Below the pieces are notes generated by a model. That model saw only the letters and a list, made by a program, of their open reading frames with translations, searched no databases and was not told the DNA's origin. Below, piece by piece: positions 17,086 to 28,009 of a DNA stretch of 64,000 bases. The position numbers and the translations under genes are program-made. Where the stretch lies: contig NZ_CP013630.1 of the NCBI RefSeq assembly GCF_001664485.1, positions 2,607,001 to 2,671,000 on the forward strand. Reading direction: 5' to 3'. Each line of letters begins with the position of its first letter. Position 1 is the stretch's first letter. Source of the stretch: Rhizobium sp. N324 (GTDB taxonomy: Bacteria; Pseudomonadota; Alphaproteobacteria; Rhizobiales; Rhizobiaceae).

Positions 17086-18699
17086 TCACAACTCATCATA
17101 ATTAAACCAGTCGAAATCCGCGACCTTCCCTCTCCCCGACGTATCGAAAGCAAACACGCCTGCGAAGGCGCCGGTGAAGGAGCCGTGTTCGCCGCGGCCT
17201 CCCTCGTCGGAGATCATGCCGGCGTCGAGGATTGGGCCGATCGGCTGCCAGGCGCCCTTGCCTTCGGTCTGCCAGAAGAATTGCAGATCGTTCTCGCGAA
17301 TCTCCATGGCGAGTTGGACACGGCCCTCGGCTGGGATGGCAACCCCGCTTTCGGCGGGAAAGCTGAGGCGTCCGTTCGGATAATCGCCGTTACACGAGAG
17401 GATGGTCACGCAGCGGCCGAGTGTTTCGTGCAGCGTCACGGCAATGGCGTGGAACTTGTGTCGGTTGTAATAATGCGTCAGCCCCGCGACCTGCTGATAG
17501 GTGTCGGGCGAGAACGCGATCACGGTTTCGGCACGGAAGCTGTGATGCTCCTGGCGGCGGGCGACCAGCGACTGCTCGAACCAGGAACCGATGCTTTCGC
17601 GCCCGATCAGCCTGAGATGGCCGGGACGGTCCGTCAGGTTGAAGATGCGCTCGGGCTCGGGCGTGCGCAGCCACTGGAAATCGGTCGGCAAGGTGCCGCC
17701 GTCGAAGCTGTATTCGCTGCGCATCGGCTTTTCCGCGGGCACAGCGCCGAACAGACCGGGCACATCAACATCTGGCACCGAGGTGCCGTTTTCGAGATAG
17801 AGCCAGTCATCGTCGCGCCAGACGCACTTCTGCAGGCTCGTCTCTCGCCCCAGCGTGCAGCGCCGTTTCGGCGGCAGCGGCCGGCCGCAGAGATGGGTGT
17901 GATAGGCCTCACCGTCCTGCGTCTCGACATATTGGCCGTGCCCTGCCCGCTGCAGCACCGCCCCCGGATGATCCTTGGAGGTGATGAGATGCATGTTCGG
18001 ATGCATCTCATAAGGCCCTTCGATGCGGCGCGCGCGCGCCATGGTGACGGCGTGGTCGTAGCCGGTGCCGCCTTCGGCTGTCGTCAGATAATACCAGCCA
18101 TTGCGCCTGAAGAGATGCGGGCCCTCGACGAGGCCGAGCGGGCTACCGGCAAAGATGTTCTTGGTCGGGCCTTTCAGCGCCTTCGTCGCCGGATCCCACT
18201 CCTGCAGCAGGATGCCGTCGAAGGCAGGCGATTTCGGCGAGCCGCCATAGCTTTCGGTGCGGTGGTTCCACTGCATATTGACGAACCACTTGCGGCCGTC
18301 ATCGTCATGGAACAGCGAGGGATCGAAGCCGGAGGAATTGACATAGACGGGATCGGACCATTCGGCCTCGATCGAGGGCGCGGTGACGATGTAGTTCGGC
18401 GCATCCTTGAAACTGCCGTCGAAGCGCTTGACGTCGGTATAAACAAGCCAGAACTGCCCGTCGGCATAAGAAAGGCACGGCGCCCAGATGCCGCAGCTGT
18501 CGGGATTGCCGCGCATGTCGAGCTGCGACCGGCGCTCCAGCGGCCGGCGCACCAGCGTCCAGTTCACCAGATCCCGCGAATGGTGGATCTGCACGCCGGG
18601 ATACCATTCGAAGGTCGAGGTCGCGATATAGTAATCCGCGCCGACGCGGCAGATCGACGGATCGGGGTTGAACCCGGGCAGGATGGGATTGCGGATCAT
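17086..18699 (-). CDS. Glycoside hydrolase family 43 (beta-xylosidase/arabinofuranosidase-like)
   Basis: The 537-residue protein has an N-terminal five-bladed beta-propeller (about residues 1-310) and a C-terminal beta-sandwich (about 330-535), the layout of GH43 beta-xylosidases. The catalytic trio fits: Asp13 in NPDPSI (general base), Asp126 in GFDPSLF (pKa modulator) and Glu192 in VEGPHLF (acid). It lacks a signal peptide, so it would act on imported oligosaccharides in the cytoplasm, releasing xylose or arabinose from the non-reducing end. It ends the sugar gene series and lies next to the IS element. Confidence 0.88.
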   Translation of the reverse strand: MIRNPILPGFNPDPSICRVGADYYIATSTFEWYPGVQIHHSRDLVNWTLVRRPLERRSQLDMRGNPDSCGIWAPCLSYADGQFWLVYTDVKRFDGSFKDAPNYIVTAPSIEAEWSDPVYVNSSGFDPSLFHDDDGRKWFVNMQWNHRTESYGGSPKSPAFDGILLQEWDPATKALKGPTKNIFAGSPLGLVEGPHLFRRNGWYYLTTAEGGTGYDHAVTMARARRIEGPYEMHPNMHLITSKDHPGAVLQRAGHGQYVETQDGEAYHTHLCGRPLPPKRRCTLGRETSLQKCVWRDDDWLYLENGTSVPDVDVPGLFGAVPAEKPMRSEYSFDGGTLPTDFQWLRTPEPERIFNLTDRPGHLRLIGRESIGSWFEQSLVARRQEHHSFRAETVIAFSPDTYQQVAGLTHYYNRHKFHAIAVTLHETLGRCVTILSCNGDYPNGRLSFPAESGVAIPAEGRVQLAMEIRENDLQFFWQTEGKGAWQPIGPILDAGMISDEGGRGEHGSFTGAFAGVFAFDTSGRGKVADFDWFNYDEL

Positions 18700-18763
18700 A
18701 AGCGGCCTCCTCCGAGATTATTGTTGTGGTACGTACGTCAAAGTGGGCGGTTACCTTGCCTCT

Positions 18764-18900
18764 CCACCCTCATTCCTCTGCTCGTCACAGGAATCCAGCC
18801 GCCGCGCGTCCGCGCGGCGAAAAGAGATCCATTCAGCCCAAGGACTTGGGCTGAATAGATCTCTGTGACATCCCTCAGGCAAGCCCTGATATGAGGGAGG
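18764..18900. repeat. Mosaic palindromic repeat
   Basis: Two perfect hairpins sit in a stretch bounded by CCACCCTCAT and ATGAGGGAGG: GCCGCGCG-TC-CGCGCGGC (18801-18818) and ATTCAGCCCAAG-GA-CTTGGGCTGAAT (18831-18856). The segment TGCTCGTCACAGGAAT recurs inverted at 30842-30857. It fills the gap between the aldo/keto reductase and GH43 genes. Confidence 0.7.
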
Positions 18901-18951
18901 ATGTGGCAACCGACTGCCCGAACTCCGGAGCTTAAATTGCCTCGACCCGCC

Positions 18952-19983
<1,032 letters not shown>

Positions 19984-20045
19984 GAAACTCTCCTTCGTAC
20001 AATATCCTTGTCGTCGTCATGCGACATCCTCGGCCCAAGGACACC

Positions 20046-20180
20046 TGCCCCTCATCCGCCTGCCGGCACCTTCTCCCCGTAAACGGGGCGAAGGGGGTGT
20101 GCGCAATCTCTCCGTTCCCCACTAACATTTCGCAGGGCACGTCCCCTCGCCCCGTCTTTACGGGGAGAGGGTGAGGGGCA
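20046..20180. repeat. RIME-like mosaic element
   Basis: The 135-bp element has ends TGCCCCTCA and TGAGGGGCA (inverted) and two internal palindromes: CTCCCCGTAAACGGGGCG and, inverted, CCCCGTCTTTACGGGGAG. This is the Rhizobium intergenic mosaic element pattern. It lies between the oxidoreductase and aldo/keto reductase genes and would fold strongly in the transcript. Confidence 0.75.
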
Positions 20181-20212
20181 ATCCTCAGCACAACGATTCT
20201 AACGATACCCTA

Positions 20213-21346
20213 TCACTTCAACAGCGCCTGCGCCTCTTCGATACCGAGTGCCGCCGGCTGGGTGCAGGTCGTGGTCAGGTCGATGAAACGGCCCTCCTCG
20301 CCCGACTTCAGGATCGAGGTCATGACGTCGACGCCGTGCAGCGTGCGGTCGAGCGAGCAGCGCGCGTCGCGGCCTTCGATCAGCGCCATCGCCATGTCGG
20401 CAAGGCCGGCGGTGCGGTAGTTGGCGCGCGAGCCGCTGGGGTTTTCCTGGTTGATCTTGCCGAATGGATGCTCCCAGGCGTCGAGCGGCTTGATCTCCTT
20501 GTCGCGGCCGCTTGCCTCGACGACACCGCCGAAGAAGTTCGGATCCGGCACGTAGAGCGAGCCGTCGGTGCCGTAGAGCTCCATATTGGCATGACGATGG
20601 GACCACACATCCCAGCTCGCCGTCAGCGTCACGGTGGCGCCGGAGACGAATTCGAGCAGCGCCTGGATCGTCGTCGGTGTCTTCACAGGGATGATCTCGC
20701 CGTTGCGCGGCTCACTGGTGATGGTGCGGGTCGGCGACGCCATCGAGGTCATGGCGCCGACCCGTTTGACCGGGCCGATCAGGTTGATCAGGTTGGCGAT
20801 GTAATAAGGGCCGAGATCGAGGATCGGGCCGCCGCCCGGCAGGAAGAAGAAATCCGGGTTCGGATGCCACATCTCCATGCCGGGGCTCATCACATAGCAG
20901 GCCCCCGACGTCACCCGGCCGATGCCGTCATCGTCGATGAACTTGCGGGCAAGCTGATGGGCGCCGCCGAGGAACGTGTCAGGCGCGCAGCCGACGGCGA
21001 GGTTCTTTTCCCTCGCGATGCGGCGAAGCTCCTCGCCCTCTTCGAGCGAAAGCACCAGCGGCTTTTCGGAATAGACGTGTTTTCCGGCCTCGAGGATTGA
21101 CTTCGACACACGGAAATGCGCATCCGGGATCGTCAGGTTGACGACGACGTCGATCTCGTCATTGGCGAGAAGCGCGTCGATCGTCTGCGCTTTGACGCCA
21201 TATTCCTTGGCGCGCGCCTCGGCCGCCTGGACGTTGATATCGGCGCAGGCCAGCACCTTCAGCCCCTTGAAGAGCGGTGCCAGCGAGAAATAGGTGGTGG
21301 AGATATTGCCGCATCCGATGATGCCGACGCCAAGTTCCCTGGTCAT
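20213..21346 (-). CDS. Gfo/Idh/MocA family sugar oxidoreductase
   Basis: The 377-residue protein has an N-terminal Rossmann fold (GVGIIGCGNISTTYFSLAP, about residues 6-24) and the family motif EKPLVLS (Lys about 95), followed by the C-terminal alpha/beta substrate domain with GGGPILDLGPYY (about 170). Members oxidise or epimerise sugars and inositols with NAD(P). The ATG at 21346 is preceded by GAGG; a TTG 12 bases upstream overlaps the stop of the isomerase gene. The 8-base gap to that gene shows a shared transcript. Probably it acts on the sugar freed by the glycosidases. Confidence 0.88.
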   Translation of the reverse strand: MTRELGVGIIGCGNISTTYFSLAPLFKGLKVLACADINVQAAEARAKEYGVKAQTIDALLANDEIDVVVNLTIPDAHFRVSKSILEAGKHVYSEKPLVLSLEEGEELRRIAREKNLAVGCAPDTFLGGAHQLARKFIDDDGIGRVTSGACYVMSPGMEMWHPNPDFFFLPGGGPILDLGPYYIANLINLIGPVKRVGAMTSMASPTRTITSEPRNGEIIPVKTPTTIQALLEFVSGATVTLTASWDVWSHRHANMELYGTDGSLYVPDPNFFGGVVEASGRDKEIKPLDAWEHPFGKINQENPSGSRANYRTAGLADMAMALIEGRDARCSLDRTLHGVDVMTSILKSGEEGRFIDLTTTCTQPAALGIEEAQALLK

Positions 21347-21354
21347 GATGTGCC

Positions 21355-22116
21355 TCAATAAGTCTGGAAGGATGCAATCGAGCGGCTGATATTGCGATCG
21401 ATATCTTTGGGATTGTCATGTTCGACGACAAAATGTTTGGCCCTGGTGGCGCGCAGCGCCGTTATCAGCTTGGCCCACTCGACCTTGCCGTGGCCGACAT
21501 CGGCCCAGCCGTCCTCATCCGTCGCTTCGCCGGCCGGCGCGATATCCTTGACATGCACGGCAGTAATGCGCGGTCCGAGTTTCTCGATCCAGGCGAACGG
21601 ATCGGCGCCGCCGCGAATGACCCAGGCAATATCGGCTTCCCAGGAAATATCGGGAGCGCCTTCGAAGATGCGCTCGATCGGCAACGAGCCGTCGGCCAGC
21701 TTGACGAATTCGAAATCATGGTTGTGCCAGCCGAACTCGTAGCCGGCTTCCTTATAAGCCTTGCTCATCTCCTGCAGGCGCTTGCCGAAGGCGACCCAGC
21801 CGGCGGCGTCGGAGGGCCGCTGGTCAGTTGCCAGATGCGGCGCATAGATCGAATCCATGCCGAGAATCTTGGCAATGTTCAGCGACTTCTGCACGTCCTT
21901 CTCCAGGAAATCCGGGCTGAAATGGCCGGTCGCCATCACCAGGCCGTTCTTGTCGAGCTCGGCGCGAAGGCTCTTCAGCCCGGCATCGTCGAGATCGGCG
22001 TAAATGCCGCCGAAGCCTTCGACTTCCGCATAGCCTGCCTTGCCGAGCTTTTCGAAAATCACAGAATAGGGCTGGAAGTTGCGCGCGCTGTAGAGCTGGT
22101 AGCTAAGTTTCGTCAT
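21355..22116 (-). CDS. Sugar phosphate isomerase/epimerase (AP endonuclease 2-like TIM barrel)
   Basis: The roughly 253-residue protein is a xylose-isomerase-like TIM barrel. Metal-binding positions are suggested by EVEGFGGIYADL, ATGHFSPDF, GWHNHDFEF (His-x-His), WEADIAWVIRGG and VVEHDNPKD near the end. Enzymes of this fold isomerise or epimerise sugars, and in catabolic operons they often sit beside a Gfo/Idh oxidoreductase, as here. Two adjacent ATG codons (22119 and 22116) follow AAGGAG; spacing favours the second. It lies between the beta-mannosidase and the oxidoreductase. Confidence 0.87.
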   Translation of the reverse strand: MTKLSYQLYSARNFQPYSVIFEKLGKAGYAEVEGFGGIYADLDDAGLKSLRAELDKNGLVMATGHFSPDFLEKDVQKSLNIAKILGMDSIYAPHLATDQRPSDAAGWVAFGKRLQEMSKAYKEAGYEFGWHNHDFEFVKLADGSLPIERIFEGAPDISWEADIAWVIRGGADPFAWIEKLGPRITAVHVKDIAPAGEATDEDGWADVGHGKVEWAKLITALRATRAKHFVVEHDNPKDIDRNISRSIASFQTY

Positions 22117-22155
22117 CATGTTCTCCTTGGGCCTCGTGCCCACGCTTGGGAAGGA

Positions 22156-24618
22156 TCAATCCGCCGATTGGCAGGAATGCAGGTCGTAGATCCGGAAGTC
22201 CGGCAGCTTGCCGCGTTCGAGCTGATATGCCGGGGTGAAGGTGACGCGGCGGCTTTCGCCGGCCGCAAGATCGAAGGCGTTGTCGGAATATTTGCCGTCC
22301 GTCTCGCTCTCGATCATCACGAAGAGCGCAAGTCCCTTCGCGGTGACGTTGATGTCGATGGCGCCGCTCGCCTCGACATATTCATGGGTGACCGTCAGCC
22401 CCGCGGGCTCGAGCTCCAGCGCCTTATAGGTGCCGTTGACATGATGCCCCTCGCCGCCCATCCCGTTCGACGCGGTGAAACGCCACGCAAGCAACGTTCC
22501 CTCGCCGATCTCGGCCGCCACGTCGATGGTCGCAACCGTCACCGCCGCATCCGGCGAGCAGACTGCCTGCACGTCTTTCAGATGTTTCCGCTCGCCGGTC
22601 ATGGTCAGCAACGAGATCGAAAGATCGACGCTGACATCGGCGAGCGTGTCATTGACCAGCGAGAAGCGGATCGTCTTGCCGTCCTCGGAAGGAATGGCGG
22701 CGACCGCCACCGGCTGGAAGAAGCGCTTCACGAGATAATGCATCGCCTTCCAGCGGCCGCCATAGTCGATGCTCGACCAGGAGGCGACCGGCCAGGTGTC
22801 GTTCAACTGCCAGTAGATCGTGCCCATGCAATGGGGTTTCAGCGACCTCCAGTATTCCACCGCCGTCTTGATCGCCAGGCCCTGCTGGATCTGGCTGAGA
22901 TAGACGAAGTTCGGGAAATCCTTGGGGAAACGGAAATAGCGGAACATCGTGCCGGCGATGCGCTCGTTGCCGCCGGCATTCTTCTGATGCAGCTCCATCA
23001 CCGGAGAAGCGACGTTCATGTCCTTCTCCTCGGCATAAGTCTTGATGACGGGCAACGAGGTATAGGACTGGAAACCGAATTCCGAGCAGAAGCGCGGCCG
23101 CACCGAGCGGTAACTGTCGAACGATTTGTTCTCGTGCCAGACCGACCAGTAATGCATGTCGCCGGAGCCGTCGGCATGCCAGGCATCGCCGAAATCGAGA
23201 TAGCCCGAGGCCGGGCTCGACGGCCACCAGAGCGCGCCGGGCAGTGCTTTCTTCACCGCCTGCTCGATCGTTCGGTTGAGCCGGTCGTAGGAGACGAGGT
23301 AGCGGTCACGATCCTTCCTCGATTCCTCGAACCAGGTCAGCGCGCCCACAAGTTCGTTGTCGCCGCACCAGAGCGCGATCGATGGATGCGAAGAGAGACG
23401 GCGCACCTGATAGTCGACCTCGATCGCCACATTCTCGAGAAAGTCTTCCGTCGAGGGATAGAGGTTGCAGGCGAACATGAAGTCCTGCCAGACCATCAGG
23501 CCCAGCCGGTCGCAGAGATCGTAGAAATGATCCTGCTCGTAGAAGCCGCCGCCCCAGACGCGGATCATGTTCATGTTGGCGGCTTTCGCCGATTGCAGGA
23601 GATCCTCGGTCTTTTCGGGCGACGATAGTGAAAACAGCGCGTCGGCCGGAATCCAGTTGGCGCCGCGGCAGAAGATCTCGCGGCCATTGACCTTGAAGGC
23701 AAAGCGGCTGCCTGATGCATCCGGCGTGGTGATCAGCTCGATGGTGCGAAGGCCGATCTGCTTCGTCACCACCTCGTCGGCCAGTTCGACGGAGAGCGCA
23801 TAAAGCGCCTGCTCGCCGCTGCCGGACGGCCACCAGAGGCGCGGCTTGTCGATATGGAAGAGGTGATTGACCGTCGTCTCGCCCTTGACGCCAACGTCGA
23901 GGCGCACGCGCTCGCCGTCGAGATCGAAATAGACCTGCGCGATGCCGGCATGCTTGGCAAACAGACTGGCCGTCACCGTGAGATCGACAGAGCCGTCATT
24001 GTTGTGGGTCTGGCGGGTAACGACATGCTCGATACGCGCCGTCTCGAGCTTCTGCAGCGCAATCGTGCCGTAGAGGCCGAACGGCGCAATGGCGATGTTC
24101 CAGTCCCAGCCGAAATGGCATTGCGGTTTGCGCAGCATGTTACCGTCCGGAATGGGAGAATTGCCCGTGCTGTACGGAATATAGAAGGGCTGCTTCTTCT
24201 GCCGCTCGGCGCCAATGGCGGGGTTGGAGGCGAAGACGATGCGGATGACATTGTCGCCGGATTTCAGCATGCTCGACACGTCAGGCCGATAGCGGCGGAA
24301 GCTGTTATCGGCTTCAAGCGCCAGGAAGCCGTTGACGTAAACGCTGGCGACCGTGTCGAGATAATCGACATCGAGATACCAATCGCCCTCGACCTCCTGC
24401 AGCGCGAAGCTACGCTCGACCGCCCATTCGCGCTGGGCGACCCACTGCACCTTCTCCTCGTTGCGGCCGAAATAGGGATCGGGGATCAAGCTTGCGCGGT
24501 GGAGCGCCGTATGCACGTCGCCCGGTAGCATGATCGCCGTGCGAATTTCACCGTCGATGGAGCTTAGTTGCCACGAACCGGAAAGGTCGATCCTGGAGGG
24601 AGGCTGTTGTTGCGTCAC
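22156..24618 (-). CDS. Beta-mannosidase (glycoside hydrolase family 2)
   Basis: The 820-residue enzyme has the GH2 order: sugar-binding jelly roll (about 20-190), immunoglobulin-like domain (about 200-300), catalytic TIM barrel (about 310-620) and C-terminal beta domains. Glu422 in WCGDNEL is the acid/base and Glu513 in CSEFGFQ the nucleophile; their 91-residue spacing fits beta-mannosidases. W-D-W-N near residue 170 is also typical. It has no signal peptide and so would act in the cytoplasm on imported manno-oligosaccharides. The GTG at 24618 starts VTQQQPPSRIDLSGSW; the longer reading upstream runs through a repeat. It lies after the ATPase gene of the importer. Confidence 0.92.
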   Translation of the reverse strand: MTQQQPPSRIDLSGSWQLSSIDGEIRTAIMLPGDVHTALHRASLIPDPYFGRNEEKVQWVAQREWAVERSFALQEVEGDWYLDVDYLDTVASVYVNGFLALEADNSFRRYRPDVSSMLKSGDNVIRIVFASNPAIGAERQKKQPFYIPYSTGNSPIPDGNMLRKPQCHFGWDWNIAIAPFGLYGTIALQKLETARIEHVVTRQTHNNDGSVDLTVTASLFAKHAGIAQVYFDLDGERVRLDVGVKGETTVNHLFHIDKPRLWWPSGSGEQALYALSVELADEVVTKQIGLRTIELITTPDASGSRFAFKVNGREIFCRGANWIPADALFSLSSPEKTEDLLQSAKAANMNMIRVWGGGFYEQDHFYDLCDRLGLMVWQDFMFACNLYPSTEDFLENVAIEVDYQVRRLSSHPSIALWCGDNELVGALTWFEESRKDRDRYLVSYDRLNRTIEQAVKKALPGALWWPSSPASGYLDFGDAWHADGSGDMHYWSVWHENKSFDSYRSVRPRFCSEFGFQSYTSLPVIKTYAEEKDMNVASPVMELHQKNAGGNERIAGTMFRYFRFPKDFPNFVYLSQIQQGLAIKTAVEYWRSLKPHCMGTIYWQLNDTWPVASWSSIDYGGRWKAMHYLVKRFFQPVAVAAIPSEDGKTIRFSLVNDTLADVSVDLSISLLTMTGERKHLKDVQAVCSPDAAVTVATIDVAAEIGEGTLLAWRFTASNGMGGEGHHVNGTYKALELEPAGLTVTHEYVEASGAIDINVTAKGLALFVMIESETDGKYSDNAFDLAAGESRRVTFTPAYQLERGKLPDFRIYDLHSCQSAD

Positions 24619-24739
24619 GATTTCATTCCGATTTTGAAAATGTGGTCTTGAAGGAAGGGCAAATGTCACCGTTCGGTGACCTTCACTAGTCGTTCGTCGG
24701 AGACGTTTCGTTTTTCTCCTCATCCGCCCACTCCGCTCT

Positions 24740-24827
24740 GCGTCATCCTCGGGCTTGACCCGAGGATCTACACCGCATCCAACTGCGGCAGCGAGCATGG
24801 ATCCTCGGGTCAAGCCCGAGGATGACG
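24740..24827. repeat. Inverted repeat of the GTCATCCTCGGGCTTGACCC type
   Basis: CGTCATCCTCGGGCTTGACC...GAGGAT and its inverted copy ATCCTCGGGTCAAGCCCGAG...GACG face each other around a 34-base centre. Each arm is also palindromic itself. This repeat is common between genes in alphaproteobacteria. It separates the importer ATPase gene from the beta-mannosidase gene and may weaken or stabilise the transcript here. Confidence 0.75.
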
Positions 24828-24889
24828 GAGGGCGGGGTTGGTCTTTTCGTCAAACTCGCCTGGCTAACGGCCTCATCTACAGAATCTCC

Positions 24890-25996
<1,107 letters not shown>

Positions 25997-26000
25997 GTGA

Positions 26001-26945
26001 TCAACCCTTCACTGCGCCGGCGGCGATGCCGCGGACGAAAAGCCGTCCCGACACGAAATAGACGATCAGCGGCACGAGACCCGTCAGGATCGTTGCCGCC
26101 ATGTTGACGTTGTATTCCTTCACGCCCTGGACGGAATTGACGATGTTGTTGAGCTGCACGGTCATCGGATAGGTATCCGGCCGGGTAAAGACGACGCCGA
26201 ACAGGAAGTCGTTCCAGATGCCGGTCACCTGCAGGATCATCGCAACGACGAAGATTGGCAGCGACATCGGCAGCATGATCTTCAGGAAAATCTGCCAGAA
26301 TCCCGCCCCGTCGACGCGCGCCGCCTTGAACAGCTCTTCCGGCAGCGAGACGAAGTAGTTGCGGAAGAGCAGTGTCAGGATCGGCATGCCGAAGATCGAA
26401 TGGACGATGACGAGACCGGTCAGCGTGCCGTAAATGCCGACTTCGCGCAGGATGATGACGATCGGATAGATCATCACCTGATAGGGAATGAACGCCCCGA
26501 TGATGAGGATTGAGAAGAAGAGCTCCGATCCCTTGAAGCGCCAGTTCGCCAGCGCGTAGCCGTTCACCGAAGCGATGGCGATCGAGATGATGACCGACGG
26601 CACCGTGATGCGCACCGAATTCCAGAAGCCGCGCGACAGGCCATCGCAGTTGAGGCCGGTGCAGGCTTCGGCCCAGGCTTTTACCCAAGGCTCGAAAGTG
26701 ATCTCCATCGGCGGCGAGAAGATGTTGCCGAGACGGATTTCCGGCATGCCTTTCAGTGAGGTGACAACCATCACATAGAGCGGCAGCAGATAGTAGAGCG
26801 CGGCGACGGTCAGCGTTCCGTAAAGGATGATGTTGCGCGATGACAGCGCCGGGCGCGGCTTCGGGCCGCTGGGGCCATCGCCGAGCCTTGGCGCGACGGC
26901 ATCGATACCGGCGGCAGTGGTGTTGAGAGTTCCGATATTAGCCAC
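26001..26945 (-). CDS. Sugar ABC transporter permease (MalG type)
   Basis: The 314-residue membrane protein has six core helices preceded by a 35-residue hydrophilic tail. The EAA loop, which contacts the ATPase, reads EELFKAARVDGAGFWQIFLK (about residues 215-234). The ending VRGIAAGAVKG is usual for the MalG branch. The start overlaps the end of the other permease gene by 8 bases. It forms the inner-membrane pore with its partner for an oligosaccharide. Confidence 0.93.
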   Translation of the reverse strand: MANIGTLNTTAAGIDAVAPRLGDGPSGPKPRPALSSRNIILYGTLTVAALYYLLPLYVMVVTSLKGMPEIRLGNIFSPPMEITFEPWVKAWAEACTGLNCDGLSRGFWNSVRITVPSVIISIAIASVNGYALANWRFKGSELFFSILIIGAFIPYQVMIYPIVIILREVGIYGTLTGLVIVHSIFGMPILTLLFRNYFVSLPEELFKAARVDGAGFWQIFLKIMLPMSLPIFVVAMILQVTGIWNDFLFGVVFTRPDTYPMTVQLNNIVNSVQGVKEYNVNMAATILTGLVPLIVYFVSGRLFVRGIAAGAVKG

Positions 26946-27843
26946 GTTTGCGCCCTCCTCCGAATTCCAGATAGGCCCACGGAACGATGATGATCGCGAC
27001 CGTGACCAGCATCATTGTCGAGGCGGCAAAGCCCTGCCCCAGATTCTGCGCCTGGAACATGTAGTCGTAGACATATTTTGCCGGCACTTCCGACGAGATG
27101 CCGGGACCGCCCGATGTCTGCGCCACGACCAGATCGTAGACCTTGACGATGCCGGAGGCGATGATGACGATCGTGGTGATGAACACCGGCCGCATCATCG
27201 GAATGACGATGAGGAGATAGGTCTTCCACATCGGGATGCCATCGACGCGCGCCGCTTTCCAAATGTCCTCGTCGATGCCGCGCAGGCCGGCAAGCATCAG
27301 GCACATGACGAGGCCCGTTCCCTGCCAGAGCGCGGCGATCAGAATGCCGTAGATAACGATTTCAGGCGTATAGAGCGGATTGAAGGTGAAGCTCGTCCAA
27401 CCCATCGAACGCACGACCGACTGAATGCCGAAATCCGGGTTCAGAACCCATTGCCATACGAGGCCCGTCACGATGAAGGACAGCGCGAAGGGATAGAGGA
27501 AGATGGTGCGGAAGGTGTTTTCGAAACGAATCTTTTGGTCCATCAGCGCGGCGAGCAAGAAACCGATGACTAGGCTGAAGATCAGCGAGAGTATGCCGTA
27601 CAGAGCCAGATTCTCGATCGCCGTCACCCAGCGGGGTGCCGCCCACAGGCGCTCGTACTGGTCGAAGCCGACGAAGCTCAACCGCGGAAGGAGCTTGGAA
27701 TTGGTGAAGGAATAAAAGACCGTCCAGAACGTGCCGCCGACAAAAATCACCAGCGCCGTCAGGATCATCGGTATGGAGGCAATCTTGGCGTTCAGATTGC
27801 GCAGTAACTTGATTGGCCGGCCTGCTTGCGCTTGACCCGTCAT
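26938..27843 (-). CDS. Sugar ABC transporter permease (MalF type)
   Basis: The 301-residue protein has six membrane helices; the EAA loop is DEDIWKAARVDGIPMWKTYL (about residues 210-229). The N-terminal tail with a first helix IPMILTALVIFVGGTFW and the motif W-x-x-V-L-N-P-D (about 147-154) are typical of MalF/UgpA permeases. It follows the binding-protein gene after a 166-base gap that holds a strong hairpin, which should lower its expression relative to the binding protein. Confidence 0.92.
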   Translation of the reverse strand: MTGQAQAGRPIKLLRNLNAKIASIPMILTALVIFVGGTFWTVFYSFTNSKLLPRLSFVGFDQYERLWAAPRWVTAIENLALYGILSLIFSLVIGFLLAALMDQKIRFENTFRTIFLYPFALSFIVTGLVWQWVLNPDFGIQSVVRSMGWTSFTFNPLYTPEIVIYGILIAALWQGTGLVMCLMLAGLRGIDEDIWKAARVDGIPMWKTYLLIVIPMMRPVFITTIVIIASGIVKVYDLVVAQTSGGPGISSEVPAKYVYDYMFQAQNLGQGFAASTMMLVTVAIIIVPWAYLEFGGGRKRG

Positions 27844-27960
27844 GAACTCTTCTCCTCAAATCGCAGCCGCGACCGTGACAGAGCGGATTTGCCGTCTGCC
27901 ATCCCTGCCCGGCTTGCCGGGATGTCGGAGAGACGCCGCCGCCCGAACATTTGTCCGGAT

Positions 27961-27989
27961 ACGATCCGGCTCTTGCGGAGCCGGATCGT
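27961..27989 (-). promoter_or_regulatory. Hairpin between binding-protein and permease genes
   Basis: ACGATCCGGCTC and GAGCCGGATCGT form a perfect 12-bp stem with a 5-base loop. No T-run follows. Such hairpins after a binding-protein gene protect the upstream mRNA from 3' decay and so favour the binding protein over the permeases. This role is inferred. Confidence 0.55.
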
Positions 27990-28009
27990 CAAGGCAGCGT
28001 ATCTATCGA

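Noticed and set aside
17185..18858. 557-codon open frame opposite the GH43 gene
   Set aside because: Same antisense effect; the sense frame holds the GH43 catalytic residues.
21418..23628. Very long open frame (736 codons) opposite the beta-mannosidase and isomerase genes
   Set aside because: It is the antisense shadow of GC-rich genes with strong codon bias; the protein has no recognisable domain and the opposite frames carry catalytic motifs.
24659..24813. N-terminal extension of the beta-mannosidase
   Set aside because: The extra 65 codons run through an intergenic inverted repeat and lack similarity; the GTG at 24618 begins the family sequence.
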